From Granulicella sibirica (GTDB lineage Bacteria; Acidobacteriota; Terriglobia; Terriglobales; Acidobacteriaceae), in assembly GCF_004115155.1 (NCBI RefSeq), contig NZ_RDSM01000003.1, positions 868,001-932,000 of the forward strand: a DNA stretch of 64,000 nucleotides, given 5' to 3'. Positions 10,601 to 19,977 of the stretch are shown here, piece after piece; the first letter of the stretch is position 1, and every line of letters begins with the position of its first letter. The position numbers and the translations under genes were made by a program. The notes under the pieces were generated by a model. The model worked only from the letters and a program-made list of their open reading frames with translations, did not search any database and was not told the origin of the DNA.

Positions 10601-11230
10601 GGCCGAATTATGCGGAGCGGGCGTTCCCGCCACAAATTCCACGCTTGAGTTACCAAGAACCACGCATGGGTTTGTGCGGATATCCGCAAGCGTCGTGCTG
10701 ATCAGCGGAGCAGCCGTGCCGTAGGCGCAATTTGTTCCCGTACCGTATGCAACGAAGTCCACAATCGTCGGATCTGTAGCCGGGCAAACTGATGCCAGCT
10801 TCGTCGTCGTCGAGACGAGCGCGATTTTTCCCGATCCCGCCGCCAGGGCAAGATTGCTCGTCGCCGTTCCCGTCGGATAGTCCGGAGTCACCGGGAGCGC
10901 CGCGCCGTTCGTGCCCGCGTTCGCGGAGACGAGATAGTACTGTCCCGGTGAAAGTGTAATCGCCGCGGGAAGCGTCGTGACGGTCGAGATCGTCGTGCCA
11001 CCCGCACTCGAGTACTGCAGCGAGTAGTTATTCAACGTCAGCGTCGTCGCCGTCGGGTTGAATAACTCGACATAGTCCGCGTTCAGCAAGGCGCCGCTGT
11101 TCCCTCCCGCTCCGTATATCTGCGAGATCACGACATTCGTCGGCGTGGCAGCCCGGCTCACACCGGTGAGGATCAGGAGGGTAACAAACAGGGTGGCGAG
11201 AGCTCGGCGGAAACGGGAGGTCGTTTGCAT
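7637..11230 (-). CDS. Large secreted lamin-tail / EEP-nuclease / choice-of-anchor protein
   Basis: The 1197-residue protein has a signal peptide (about 1-28). A lamin-tail (LTD) domain follows (about 30-150; ISQIYGAGGNSG, DYVELFNP). The middle is an Ig/OB-like region. An endonuclease/exonuclease/phosphatase domain spans about 590-900, with FNMERFY, GAQEIEN, VIVVHQRS, GDYNAFEFSD and the terminal VSDHDPAVAYF carrying the catalytic Asp-His. A choice-of-anchor-D Ig domain lies at about 930-1030 and another Ig-like stretch follows. Near the C-terminus a hydrophobic segment, a Gly-rich stretch and a second helix ending VTGCSSG precede a final beta-rich tail. It is probably an extracellular DNase-like enzyme for phosphate or nucleotide scavenging; substrate unproven. 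Confidence 0.85.
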   Translation of the reverse strand: MQTTSRFRRALATLFVTLLILTGVSRAATPTNVVISQIYGAGGNSGALLNADYVELFNPTATTLTLNNYSLQYSSAGGTTISTVTTLPAAITLSPGQYYLVSANAGTNGAALPVTPDYPTGTATSNLALAAGSGKIALVSTTTKLASVCPATDPTIVDFVAYGTGTNCAYGTAAPLISTTLADIRTNPCVVLGNSSVEFVAGTPAPHNSASTPLACSATGPTPPVATGLATPAAINTGGSTLLTVQVTPGSIPTSTGITVSANLSTIGGSTTQPFFDDGTNGDATAGDNIFSYSTTATTAGTFSLPVTVTDTQARTASTTIALTATTPPAFVTIRTIQANKPSTYATQKVTTSGIVVGVKSNGFYIEAKDADTTPVTPEGILVYTGSTTLPSYVALGAEVQVAGTVNTYPTTSLTPGTEIDGPQTFSLLSTGNALPAAVTITAALDSPSGGIRQFAKYEGMRVAIASMTTTSGTDASLNETTETNTSNGRFYGVVTGVARPFREPGIAVTDTAIGTVPSTIPVWDSNPELIYVDSLATGGPAIDLTSNATVTGLSGVMDFSFGSPELILDQANRPTVTGLMTATPVPAQAATEFTVASFNMERFYNDVVDADNPGSTAVTVTTAAYQRRLAKASMAIRNVLNFPDIVGAQEIENINVLTDLANKISADAVAAGQTDPVYKPYTFLATDGTAINTAVLVKSTRVNTLNVEQFGLATTFTNSTGAQAVLNDRTPLVLHAGIKRAGGTDYPVTVIVVHQRSLINVDDPTSTGQTVRLKREAQAEYLASLIQTYQAAGEHVITVGDYNAFEFSDGFVDSLGVTKGDPVPAAQVLTAPKAGLASPTLVDLVTLLPAEQRQSYVESGSAQVLDHVVVTADLVPTETRLVYAHLDSDYPLVYQNDATRPERVSDHDPAVAYFVIPALQPAVTLSTPSLAFSTQMVTTMSSPMTVTLTNSGQAVLTVSGITISGAGFTQTNTCGTSVAVGGTCQISVLFAPAVGGTVTGAVSIATNAPGSPATVSLSGTGADFTFAATTTSVGVASGGTATFPLTFTSVSGFSGTITLACSGASAAGETCTAAPVTLDADGSATASVVVKTTSQVASKMSSPMGRRTDGGVQVAGFLLGGLGLLGFGGLLRLGSVRRYGRMLALLGVIAVAGFVTGCSSGTPVSTGGTPAGTQTLTVTATSGGVTHAVTLTLTVE

Positions 11231-11396
11231 TCGGCCATGCTAGCGCAATGCTTCGAGATGCAAACTTAAAAAATCGTCAATCCTTTGAACAGACTCCTTC
11301 ACCCGCCCGGGTTACTCCTCGTCGCGTGGGAGTACAATTCCCGCCATCTTTCGAGGCAGGTTCGAAGGCGCTATGAAGCGAACTAAGGAGGCCGTT

Positions 11397-12395
11397 ATGA
11401 ACATTGCCGTAAAGCCAATCATCGCAGCGTGTTTGGGGATTGCATGTCTGAGTGTGAGCGGCTGTATGTACCACTCCAAGCACGACACCTATTACCTCAT
11501 TTCCAATAACCTCAAGCTTCCTTACTGGAAGACCATGTACACCGGCTTCACCAAGGCTGCGACCGACTACGGCGTAACCGCCCAGTTAGCCGGTCCGAAC
11601 GACTTCGATCCCGCCGCTGAACTTACCGCGTTCAAACAAACAGTAGCTGCCAAGCCAGCCGGAATCCTTATCTCCATCGCCGACGCCAACCTGCTGCGCG
11701 AGGAGATAGGCACAGCTATCGACGCCAACATACCCGTCATCACCGTCGACTCGGATGCACCTCTCAGCGCACGACTATTCTTCATCGGTACGAATAACCT
11801 CGCCGCCGGTCACCTCGGAGGCCAAAGGCTCGTCGAGAAGCTCAAGGACAAAGGCAACGTCGTCTTCTACACGATCGCCGGTCAGCCAAATCTGCAGGAG
11901 CGCTTGAAGGGTTACCAGGATATCCTCGCCACGCATCCCCAGATCACCATCGTCGACGTCTTCGACACCAAGGGCGACCCTGGCGCAGCTTTTGACCAGA
12001 CGGAGAAGTATCTCGGGAAAACCGGCGCCGACAAAATAGACGCCTTCGTCTCACTTGAATCCAGCGCAGGTAAGTCCATCGCGGACGTGCTGAAGAACAA
12101 GTCGGTCACCGACCGTGAGGTGATTGCGATGGACGTCAATCCCGACACACTGAATCTCATCAAGGATGGCAGCATTGACTGCACCGTCTCCCAGAAGCCC
12201 TTCACCATGGGATATTACGGACTGAAGATGCTCGACGAGGTGCATCACAATCTCCCGAAGCCCTTCCAGACAAACTACGGCGTCGATTCCTTCGCCCGCT
12301 ATCCCATGTTCGTTGATACCGGCACCGCGATCGTGGATAAGAAAAACGTAAGCGTCTATCTCGAAGGAGCAACCGCAGCCGAGGCGCAGCAATAA
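11397..12395 (+). CDS. Sugar-type periplasmic substrate-binding lipoprotein (RbsB-like)
   Basis: The 332-residue protein has a lipoprotein signal ending in the lipobox LSVSGC, then a Peripla_BP_4 fold: a YYLISNNLKLPYWKTMYTGF first strand and helix, DANIPVITVDSDAP at the hinge, and AMDVNPDTLNLI in the second lobe. An AAGGAGG ribosome site five bases before the ATG at 11397 decides the start over the ATG 24 bases upstream. No permease or ATPase gene is adjacent, so it is an orphan binding protein, perhaps a sensor partner or served by a transporter elsewhere. The gene is convergent with the NHL gene next to it. Confidence 0.9.
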   Translation: MNIAVKPIIAACLGIACLSVSGCMYHSKHDTYYLISNNLKLPYWKTMYTGFTKAATDYGVTAQLAGPNDFDPAAELTAFKQTVAAKPAGILISIADANLLREEIGTAIDANIPVITVDSDAPLSARLFFIGTNNLAAGHLGGQRLVEKLKDKGNVVFYTIAGQPNLQERLKGYQDILATHPQITIVDVFDTKGDPGAAFDQTEKYLGKTGADKIDAFVSLESSAGKSIADVLKNKSVTDREVIAMDVNPDTLNLIKDGSIDCTVSQKPFTMGYYGLKMLDEVHHNLPKPFQTNYGVDSFARYPMFVDTGTAIVDKKNVSVYLEGATAAEAQQ

Positions 12396-12405
12396 GCCGG
12401 CTTGG

Positions 12406-13503
12406 TTAGAACAAAGGCCGCCCGTGAATCCCTAACTCGAGGTGATAGACCGCTTCCCGCGTAGCCAGCGCGCACGCGCCATGCTCCAGAAAGCAGAGCC
12501 CGACAAGGTTGTTCCCCGCCACGGCAAGGGAAGCCTCGCCGTCAGGAGTTATCCGAACGATGCCCCGATACCCGTGAAGCGAAGCCGCGACGTACAGGTT
12601 GTCCTCGATATCGAAGGCCATCCCCTGCGCGCGCCCTAGGCCGCTATAGAACACCGTGGCATTTCCGTCGCGGTCGATCGCATGCACCACCTGGTTCGAC
12701 GAGGTCGTCGGTCCGGTCACAAACAGCGTCCCCGCATCGTTGAACGCCAGGTGGTAAGCCGCCATCGATGGCTCGAGCGTAGCAAAGACGAAGATCTCCC
12801 GTTCGGAGCTCTCCCCCGGTCCTGTGCCTCTCGCGATCTTGAAGATCGTCCCCGATCGGTCGCCGACAAATAAATTCCCATCCCGATCGAACGCAATCCC
12901 CGTCGCGATCCCCATGCCTTCTGCGTACGTCGTAACGGCCCCATTCGGTGAGATACGGTAGATGGTTCCATCCGCCCGTGAGCTTGCATAGAGAAAGCCG
13001 TCGGCGTCGATGGCAAGTCCTGTCGGATTGATCAGGTCGCGGGTAAAGGGGCGCATCGTGAAGTCTCCCGAAGCCGACCGTGTCTCGATCCGGAAGATCG
13101 AAACCGGAACCTCCTGCCCCCGTGAGCCCGATAGCGTCACAAACAAATTGCCCTTGGCATCGACCGCCGGATTGGCTACGGGGTGCAGGTTCTCAGCCAT
13201 GATCGTCGCTACGCGAACCGGATGCCCATTTGAGGAAGAGGCCGCGCGATGCACGATCAGATCGCCAGGAAACGCTCCGTCGGGAATTCGCACGATCGCC
13301 CGGCTCTCCCGCGCCAGCGTCAGCGGCGTGGTCACATCGTTCAGTGTGATGTGGGGCATCTCCCCTAGCGAACCATAGGGTCCGAGATGGGTTCCATAGA
13401 CTTCGATCTCCCCGCCCGGCATCGCCGCCGAAGGATGAATGTGGGTGATATGCGGCGTATTGGGGTCAATCAGGGGTCTTCCGAAGGTAAAGAGCGGTGT
13501 CAT
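12406..13503 (-). CDS. IPT/TIG and NHL-repeat (SMP-30-like) beta-propeller protein
   Basis: The 365-residue protein has an N-terminal IPT/TIG Ig-like domain (about 18-90; ITHIHPSAAMPGGEIEVYGTHLG). A six-bladed propeller follows (about 105-350) with repeated D-x-(K/D)-G-N-L-(F/Y)-V-(T/G) blades such as VDAKGNLFVT, IDADGFLYAS and FDRDGNLFVGD. This resembles gluconolactonase/NHL proteins. No signal peptide is evident. Neither a catalytic role nor a partner can be assigned. Confidence 0.82.
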   Translation of the reverse strand: MTPLFTFGRPLIDPNTPHITHIHPSAAMPGGEIEVYGTHLGPYGSLGEMPHITLNDVTTPLTLARESRAIVRIPDGAFPGDLIVHRAASSSNGHPVRVATIMAENLHPVANPAVDAKGNLFVTLSGSRGQEVPVSIFRIETRSASGDFTMRPFTRDLINPTGLAIDADGFLYASSRADGTIYRISPNGAVTTYAEGMGIATGIAFDRDGNLFVGDRSGTIFKIARGTGPGESSEREIFVFATLEPSMAAYHLAFNDAGTLFVTGPTTSSNQVVHAIDRDGNATVFYSGLGRAQGMAFDIEDNLYVAASLHGYRGIVRITPDGEASLAVAGNNLVGLCFLEHGACALATREAVYHLELGIHGRPLF

Positions 13504-13544
13504 AGGCCTGCTTCAGGGTATGACGCTGTAAGTTTTGGCGCAAA

Positions 13545-14669
13545 TCAAGGGATCTGCTCTTTGTACGTAGGCCAGTGCGCGAGCAGGTCCGTCACCACGA
13601 CGTTCCCGACTTTGTAGTTAGCCTCGAGCGACGGCAGGTATCCTGGCGACCCCGCCAGGTCGTCAAAAAGGCTCTTCTCCGGAGCCATCCCCGGCGGTGG
13701 CACCGTGAAGTTGCTCGCCGTCCGCAGCACAAGCAGACGTCCCATATCCACACGACGAAGCTGTCCGAGCTTCGTCATCGCCAGCAGGATCCCCTGGTCT
13801 TCGCAGTCCGCGATTGCCAACGATCCCGCCCCACGGGTATACAGCCGCACCCAGTCCTCGGCCCACTTATTCAGGATCGCCCCATGCCAGAAGTGGTCCG
13901 TCACCAGGCTATCCCCAATGATCACCGAAGGAGCTTTGAGCGCATTCGGGAACGCCGTAAACCGCGCCCGGCTTGCCGCCATCTCCGCGGTGTCGCCAAG
14001 CGCCGTTGCTTTGGTCAGCCCATAAGCCCAGTCGACGAGCTTCGGGTTCAGGTTGTAGACGATCTTTCCCACGCCACCCGACCCGTTATCCGACACCCCC
14101 GCCGCCGGGGCGGAGTCGACATTCTCAGGAACCTTACCCGCCTCCGTCGCTCCAAGCGCGATCGTCCCATAGGGCCAAGCAGCAGGAATCTCGCGGCTAT
14201 CGATCTCGAACGCAGGGTCACCGTCCAATACCTGGCGCACCCATACCGCGCCGCCCACCGTCATCTGCGCCGGGTCCGCCCCCCCGATGCCGCTCAGCAG
14301 AAGATAGGTATGCGTGAGGTCGAAGCGAGGATCCATCGCCAGCGTCATCATTTGCACCGCCGACCGCGACGTCGTCCCGCTCACCATCGCATACAGCCCA
14401 TGCCCATCCGTCAGCAGGGGGTGATCGAGCCCCGGAACCGCGATCGCCTGATCGAGCTTCCGTCGTTCCACCCAGAACTGCAGCTCTCCCGGCGTATCGC
14501 CGTGATCCTTCCCCGTCTCATACGTCGCGATGATCAGCACATGCGGCTCGATATGATCCTGCGCATACGCTCGCGAAGAGCCCGTCCAAAGCAGAAAAGC
14601 CGCAAGCGAGAGCCGGCACAGCGGAACGCGAAGACGAAGCCGTTGGGTCAACAGGGGACTCGCTTTCAC
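13545..14669 (-). CDS. Purine nucleoside permease (NUP family), copy 1
   Basis: The 374-residue secreted protein matches the NUP family (known from Candida purine nucleoside permease and abundant in bacteria). It has a signal peptide (about 10-36, ending AYAQ), then IIATYETGKDHGDTPGELQFW, MVSGTTSRSAVQMM, and RFDLTHTYLLLSGIGGADP, which resembles a phosphorylase-like nucleoside pocket. The bacterial members have no transmembrane bundle, so the permease name probably reflects homology, not mechanism. A second paralogue lies at 25541-26593. Confidence 0.88.
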   Translation of the reverse strand: MKASPLLTQRLRLRVPLCRLSLAAFLLWTGSSRAYAQDHIEPHVLIIATYETGKDHGDTPGELQFWVERRKLDQAIAVPGLDHPLLTDGHGLYAMVSGTTSRSAVQMMTLAMDPRFDLTHTYLLLSGIGGADPAQMTVGGAVWVRQVLDGDPAFEIDSREIPAAWPYGTIALGATEAGKVPENVDSAPAAGVSDNGSGGVGKIVYNLNPKLVDWAYGLTKATALGDTAEMAASRARFTAFPNALKAPSVIIGDSLVTDHFWHGAILNKWAEDWVRLYTRGAGSLAIADCEDQGILLAMTKLGQLRRVDMGRLLVLRTASNFTVPPPGMAPEKSLFDDLAGSPGYLPSLEANYKVGNVVVTDLLAHWPTYKEQIP

Positions 14670-14720
14670 ACAGAAGATGAAGGGGACAACAGAAGTCTAA
14701 CAAGCCTCTGCGCGCAGCGG

Positions 14721-15227
14721 TCAGAAGCGGAGGAGAACAAGCTGCGTACATGCCAGCGCCAACAGGCCGGCCGCAACATCGTCAAGCATGATGCCTGTAC
14801 CTTCCGGAAGCCGCTCGAGCTGCCGCACCGGCGGCGGCTTCAGAATGTCGAACAGCCGAAACAACAAGAGCGACAGGATCGCATGCGGCCAGTCCGCCGG
14901 AACCGCGATCAGCGCGATCAACTGCCCTGCAACCTCGTCGATCACCACGTGCCCTGGATCTTCCCGCCCCGACTCGCGCGCCACGATTGTCGCCGCCGGG
15001 ATGCCGATCAGCGTCGCCAGGATCGCCGCAACTGTAGTGCCGATCGCCAGGTGAGCCGGATGGAATACATGTGCCGCCGCATACCAGAGCGCTACCGCCG
15101 CAGCTGACCCGTACGTGCCGGGTCCCGGCTTCAGCAGGCCCGCCCCGAAGAACGTGCCGACCAGCCACGCCCAGGTAGTTCGCTGCGCGGGAAAAGTTGT
15201 AAGAGCTTCCTGCTTCTGGTGGGCCAT
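14721..15227 (-). CDS. pgpA: Phosphatidylglycerophosphatase A
   Basis: Membrane phosphatase making phosphatidylglycerol from phosphatidylglycerophosphate. The 168-residue protein shows the PgpA signatures GTFFGAGLLKPGPGTYGS and DPGHVVIDEVAGQ, LFRLFDILKPPPVRQLE and GTGIMLDDVAAG, with about four membrane helices. The ATG at 15227 is preferred to a TTG nine bases upstream. The yacG gene lies just upstream on the same strand. Confidence 0.95.
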   Translation of the reverse strand: MAHQKQEALTTFPAQRTTWAWLVGTFFGAGLLKPGPGTYGSAAAVALWYAAAHVFHPAHLAIGTTVAAILATLIGIPAATIVARESGREDPGHVVIDEVAGQLIALIAVPADWPHAILSLLLFRLFDILKPPPVRQLERLPEGTGIMLDDVAAGLLALACTQLVLLRF

Positions 15228-15265
15228 GGACCTCAATACATGACAGGCGTGGCCTGACCGGATGG

Positions 15266-15487
15266 TTAGTCTTCGTCGTCGCTATGCCGCCGATGCGGCA
15301 TGTTCTCGCCGAGTCCTTCCAGGACCTCGGGATCGAGAATCGGCGAACTGATCTTGTAGTCGCCCGAAGCCCACTTCCCAAGATCGAGAATGCGGCAGCG
15401 GTCCGAACAGAACGGGAAGTCCCCATCGGTCGCGAGAACAACCTTCCGGCAGGTGGGGCAGAACAGCGCTTTGGGTACGGATGCCAT
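15266..15487 (-). CDS. yacG: DNA gyrase inhibitor / zinc-binding protein YacG
   Basis: The 73-residue protein has the YacG zinc knuckle: CPTC near the N-terminus, then C-S-D-R-C about 16 residues later, followed by the family tail ILDLGKWASGDYKI. In E. coli YacG binds GyrB and inhibits gyrase. A GGAGAGG ribosome site immediately precedes the ATG. The C-terminal tail is acidic (DDED). Confidence 0.93.
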   Translation of the reverse strand: MASVPKALFCPTCRKVVLATDGDFPFCSDRCRILDLGKWASGDYKISSPILDPEVLEGLGENMPHRRHSDDED

Positions 15488-15765
15488 AACCTCTCCATTC
15501 TAGAAGATTCGCGCGGCAAGCATCTGCCTGCTTCGCCGATCCCTGCAAAGCCCTCACATCCACACAATCAAACAATCCGAGACGAAAGAAAGCGGTTCTT
15601 GCTCATTTACTCGAAGTAAACGCTTTGCAACACGCCGAATGTATGATGGATAACAATGTCCGACGGATAAATCCGGTCGGCGATCGTGTCCTGACGCAGC
15701 TCGCCCACGATCAACAACACAAGATGCTCTGTGAACCTACCGTACTCGTACGTTGGAAGGATTCG

Positions 15766-17361
15766 ATGAGCGTTCATCTTGTGAACCCCAGCGATAATTC
15801 GTTTGGAACTGCCGTTATTACTCCCCGTTGGTTGTTCGTCCTCGCCGCAGCCACACCCGCTATCGCCGGCGACCCCATCCTGATCGACGAGTCCCTCGAG
15901 CAGATCGTCCCCGAAAGCATCACCCCCGGCGATATTGTCGGCATCAGCGTCCACACCGGCAACGCCCTTCGCGGCTACGAGGTTGGTCGCATGGCCCGCA
16001 AGCGCGGAGCCTGGGTCGTCTACGGCGGCATCCACGCCACGCTCTTCCCCGAAGAATGCTTCAAGCTCGGCAACGCCCACTCCGTCGTCACCGGCGACGG
16101 GGACATCGCCTGGGGCAAGGCCGTCGTCGACTGCATGAATGGAGCCCCTGAACACATCTACGACGGCGGACGCATCGGCGGAACCGACTTCCTCGCCGCC
16201 CGCTGGGACCTCATGCCGAAGGACAAGTACATGTGGGCCTCCGTCCAGACCATCCGGGGCTGCCCAAAGCACTGCTCCTTCTGCAGCGTCTGGCGCACCG
16301 ATGGCCAGAAGCCCCGCCAGCGCCAGTTCCAGTCCGTCATCGACGAGATCATCGACCTCCGCCGCATCGGCTTCCGCTTCATCGCCCTCGCCGACGACAA
16401 CTTCTACCCTGTCACCCTCACCGACCTCCGCCTCGCCCGCGAGCAGGGAAACACCGCCAAGGTCGAAGAACTCACCGCCATCCGCGACGAGCGCTTCGCG
16501 CTCATGGCCGAGCTCGCCAAGCTCCCCAAGGACATGGTCTTCTTCACCCAGATCACCATGGAAGCCGGAGAAGACGGCGAGTACCTCGACGCCATGCGCA
16601 AGGCCAACATCAAGGGAGCCCTCGTCGGCGTCGAAGCCGTCACCCCCGAAGGCCTCAAGGCCGTCTTCAAGGACTTCAACTACTCCGGCGAAGCCCTCGC
16701 CCGCCAGCTCCAGACGTTCAAGAAGCACGGCGTCCACGTCCTCGGCTCCTTCATCTTCGGCCTGCCCACCGACAAGCCCGCCACCTTCGACGCCACCGTC
16801 GACATGGCCCTCAAGGCCGGCGTCACCTTCGCCCAGTTCGTCATGATGACCCCTTTTCCCGGCACCGTCGACTTCGCCCGCTGGGAAAAAGAGCAGGCCC
16901 TAGCCCCCGAGATGGTCGGCGACACGCCCATCACACGCTACTGGCTGATCCCCACCGCCATCCGTCCCAAGATGTTTACCCCGCACCCGTCGATGAGTTC
17001 GTCCGAGATTAGCCAGCGCACCCAGAAAGTCTGGGACCGCTTCTACGACTGGCCCTCCATCTGGGAGCGCTCCGCCTGTACCCCGAACCTGAAGGCCCGC
17101 ATCGCCTTCATGTTCCTCTCCAAGCTCTACCGACAGATGTACGCCGGAACCGGCATCTCGACCGACAGCGCCCGCCGCAAGAAGTCGAAAACCTGGGCCC
17201 GCTGGACCGCGAAGCAATGCCGTAAGCTCTTCAGCTCCCCCCCGATGCCCGAACTCCAGTCGCCGGTCTGGGATCTTTCGTTCGTCAGGAAAGCCCCCGT
17301 CTTCCTCCAGCCCGCGCTCCCTGTCGCCAATGGGCCATTCACCGTCCTCTCCGGGGATTAG
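15766..17361 (+). CDS. B12-binding-domain radical SAM protein, substrate unknown
   Basis: The 531-residue protein starts MSVHLVNPSDNSFGTAV. Its N-terminal domain (about 1-130) resembles cobalamin-binding radical SAM enzymes, with GDIVGISVHTGNALRGYEVGRMARKRGAWVVYGG. The radical SAM core begins with C166-x3-C170-x2-C173 (CPKHCSFC), and later shows GVHVLGSFIFGLPTD. A GGAAGG ribosome site nine bases upstream supports the ATG at 15766; the in-frame sequence upstream is leader. Class B radical SAM enzymes do methylations or difficult C-C chemistry (for example hopanoid methylases). Which applies here cannot be read from the sequence. The C-terminal 120 residues are basic and family-specific. Confidence 0.85.
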   Translation: MSVHLVNPSDNSFGTAVITPRWLFVLAAATPAIAGDPILIDESLEQIVPESITPGDIVGISVHTGNALRGYEVGRMARKRGAWVVYGGIHATLFPEECFKLGNAHSVVTGDGDIAWGKAVVDCMNGAPEHIYDGGRIGGTDFLAARWDLMPKDKYMWASVQTIRGCPKHCSFCSVWRTDGQKPRQRQFQSVIDEIIDLRRIGFRFIALADDNFYPVTLTDLRLAREQGNTAKVEELTAIRDERFALMAELAKLPKDMVFFTQITMEAGEDGEYLDAMRKANIKGALVGVEAVTPEGLKAVFKDFNYSGEALARQLQTFKKHGVHVLGSFIFGLPTDKPATFDATVDMALKAGVTFAQFVMMTPFPGTVDFARWEKEQALAPEMVGDTPITRYWLIPTAIRPKMFTPHPSMSSSEISQRTQKVWDRFYDWPSIWERSACTPNLKARIAFMFLSKLYRQMYAGTGISTDSARRKKSKTWARWTAKQCRKLFSSPPMPELQSPVWDLSFVRKAPVFLQPALPVANGPFTVLSGD

Positions 17362-17399
17362 CGGAAGCGAAGACAAACCTCTTGCAACAGGTCTAAAAT

Positions 17400-17442
17400 C
17401 CGGGGCGTGCGGGAGCGGCATCCAGCCTCTCCCGCAAGCCCG
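17400..17442 (+). promoter_or_regulatory. Strong leader hairpin upstream of the aldehyde dehydrogenase
   Basis: Nested inverted repeats: GCGGGAG (17409-17415) pairs with CTCCCGC (17429-17435), and outer CCGGGGC pairs with GCCCGG. It ends about 30 bases before the GTG start. No U-run follows. It could end the radical SAM transcript or shape the dehydrogenase leader. Confidence 0.35.
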
Positions 17443-17471
17443 GAATCTCTGGGCGGAAAGCGAGCATCTCC

Positions 17472-19001
<1,530 letters not shown>

Positions 19002-19388
19002 ATGACCATCACAACCACCGCACCCGCTCAAGTCCTCCGAACCGAAGCAGCAGCGGCTCTCATGCAATCGCTCGAAGCGAAGCATGGGCCGCTGATGTTT
19101 CACCAGTCCGGCGGCTGCTGCGACGGAAGCTCCCCCATGTGCTTCCCCTTGGGAGACTTCTTAGTAGGCGACAACGACATACTCCTCGCCACCCTCGACG
19201 GAGCCCCTTTTTACATGAGCCGCCCCCAGTTCGAATACTGGAAGCACACCCAACTCATCCTCGACGTAGTCCCAGGCCGCGGAGGCATGTTCTCACTGGA
19301 AGGCAGCGAAGGCGTCCGCTTTCTCATTCGCTCAAGGGTCTTCACCGGCGAAGAGATCGCTGCTCTCCGCTCTGGAGGCCGTATCTAG
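19002..19388 (+). CDS. DUF779 protein, partner of aldehyde dehydrogenase
   Basis: The 128-residue protein carries the DUF779 core HQSGGCCDGSSPMC and later FYMSRPQFEYWKHTQLILDVVPGRGGMFSLE. The Cys-Cys and following cysteine suggest metal or redox chemistry, unproven. It begins at the base after the dehydrogenase stop, so it is translationally coupled to it, an arrangement seen for DUF779 in many bacteria. The exact biochemical role is unknown. Confidence 0.9.
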   Translation: MTITTTAPAQVLRTEAAAALMQSLEAKHGPLMFHQSGGCCDGSSPMCFPLGDFLVGDNDILLATLDGAPFYMSRPQFEYWKHTQLILDVVPGRGGMFSLEGSEGVRFLIRSRVFTGEEIAALRSGGRI

Positions 19389-19737
19389 GGAATCCTTGGA
19401 GCTCTTTTGAAGACTCCGCAGTCGACCGCCGTAAAAGATCCAACCTCCGCGTGATCGACGGCCGCTCGAATCAAGTCAAGGTTTGGCTCGAGCAGCGGCC
19501 AACTGATCGCCGAAAGCGATACGATGGCAATCTTCCGAGCCGTCACATTCTGCTCGTAGTGCAGCGTCCTGTCGCCAGTCAGCAGCACGTCAAAGCCGGC
19601 CTTTTCAGCCGCCTCAAGAAGCTGTCCGTTCTTCATGCCAGCGAACCAGCGAACGCCGCAGTGACAGCCTCGTGATTCGGCAAATGATGCCGGAGAGTGT
19701 GCGGCAGATTTTCATCGAGCAGAACGCGGAGCTTCAA
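19385..19737 (-). pseudogene. DUF5615 PIN-like toxin, apparently frameshifted
   Basis: Reading from a TTG at 19737 that overlaps the DUF433 stop gives LKLRVLLDENLPHTLRHHLP and then a premature stop. The frame starting at 19636 gives WFAGMKNGQLL followed by FDVLLTGDRTLHYEQN, the rest of a DUF5615 PIN-like toxin. Joining the two needs a one-base shift near 19645-19655, so the gene appears broken by a single missing base (or a sequencing error). The downstream piece alone, 83 residues, lacks the LLDEN acidic motif. It forms a pair with the DUF433 gene. Confidence 0.75.
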
Positions 19738-19952
19738 GGAACTAATTGCTGCTGCTTTGCCGCAAACGCCTGAATCGCACGGATCGTCTCGATCTGCAAA
19801 GTCGGAAAATCAGCCAGCGTTTCTTCCGGTGTCCGGCCATACTCCGCCTCAACAACCAGAACTTCCGGCTCAATCCGAGTCCCCTTGATCACAGGGCGGC
19901 CACCAACCTTGCCCGGCACCGCTTCAATCTGATCGCAGTCCAGCCAGTTCAT
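19734..19952 (-). CDS. DUF433 antitoxin-like protein
   Basis: The 72-residue protein matches DUF433: GKVGGRPVIKGTRIEPEVLVVEAEYGRTPEETLADFP, a small helix-turn-helix-like domain commonly encoded before a DUF5615 PIN-like toxin. An AGGAGG site eight bases upstream favours the ATG at 19952 over a GTG at 19958. Its stop overlaps the TTG start of the frameshifted toxin gene downstream. Confidence 0.85.
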   Translation of the reverse strand: MNWLDCDQIEAVPGKVGGRPVIKGTRIEPEVLVVEAEYGRTPEETLADFPTLQIETIRAIQAFAAKQQQLVP

Positions 19953-19977
19953 AGCCACGCCTCCTCGTCCTTAGACC

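Noticed and set aside
13575..15107. A 510-codon plus-strand open frame opposite the nucleoside permease and pgpA
   Set aside because: Composition is almost all Arg, Pro, His and Gln without any domain; the minus-strand genes carry signal peptide and family motifs.
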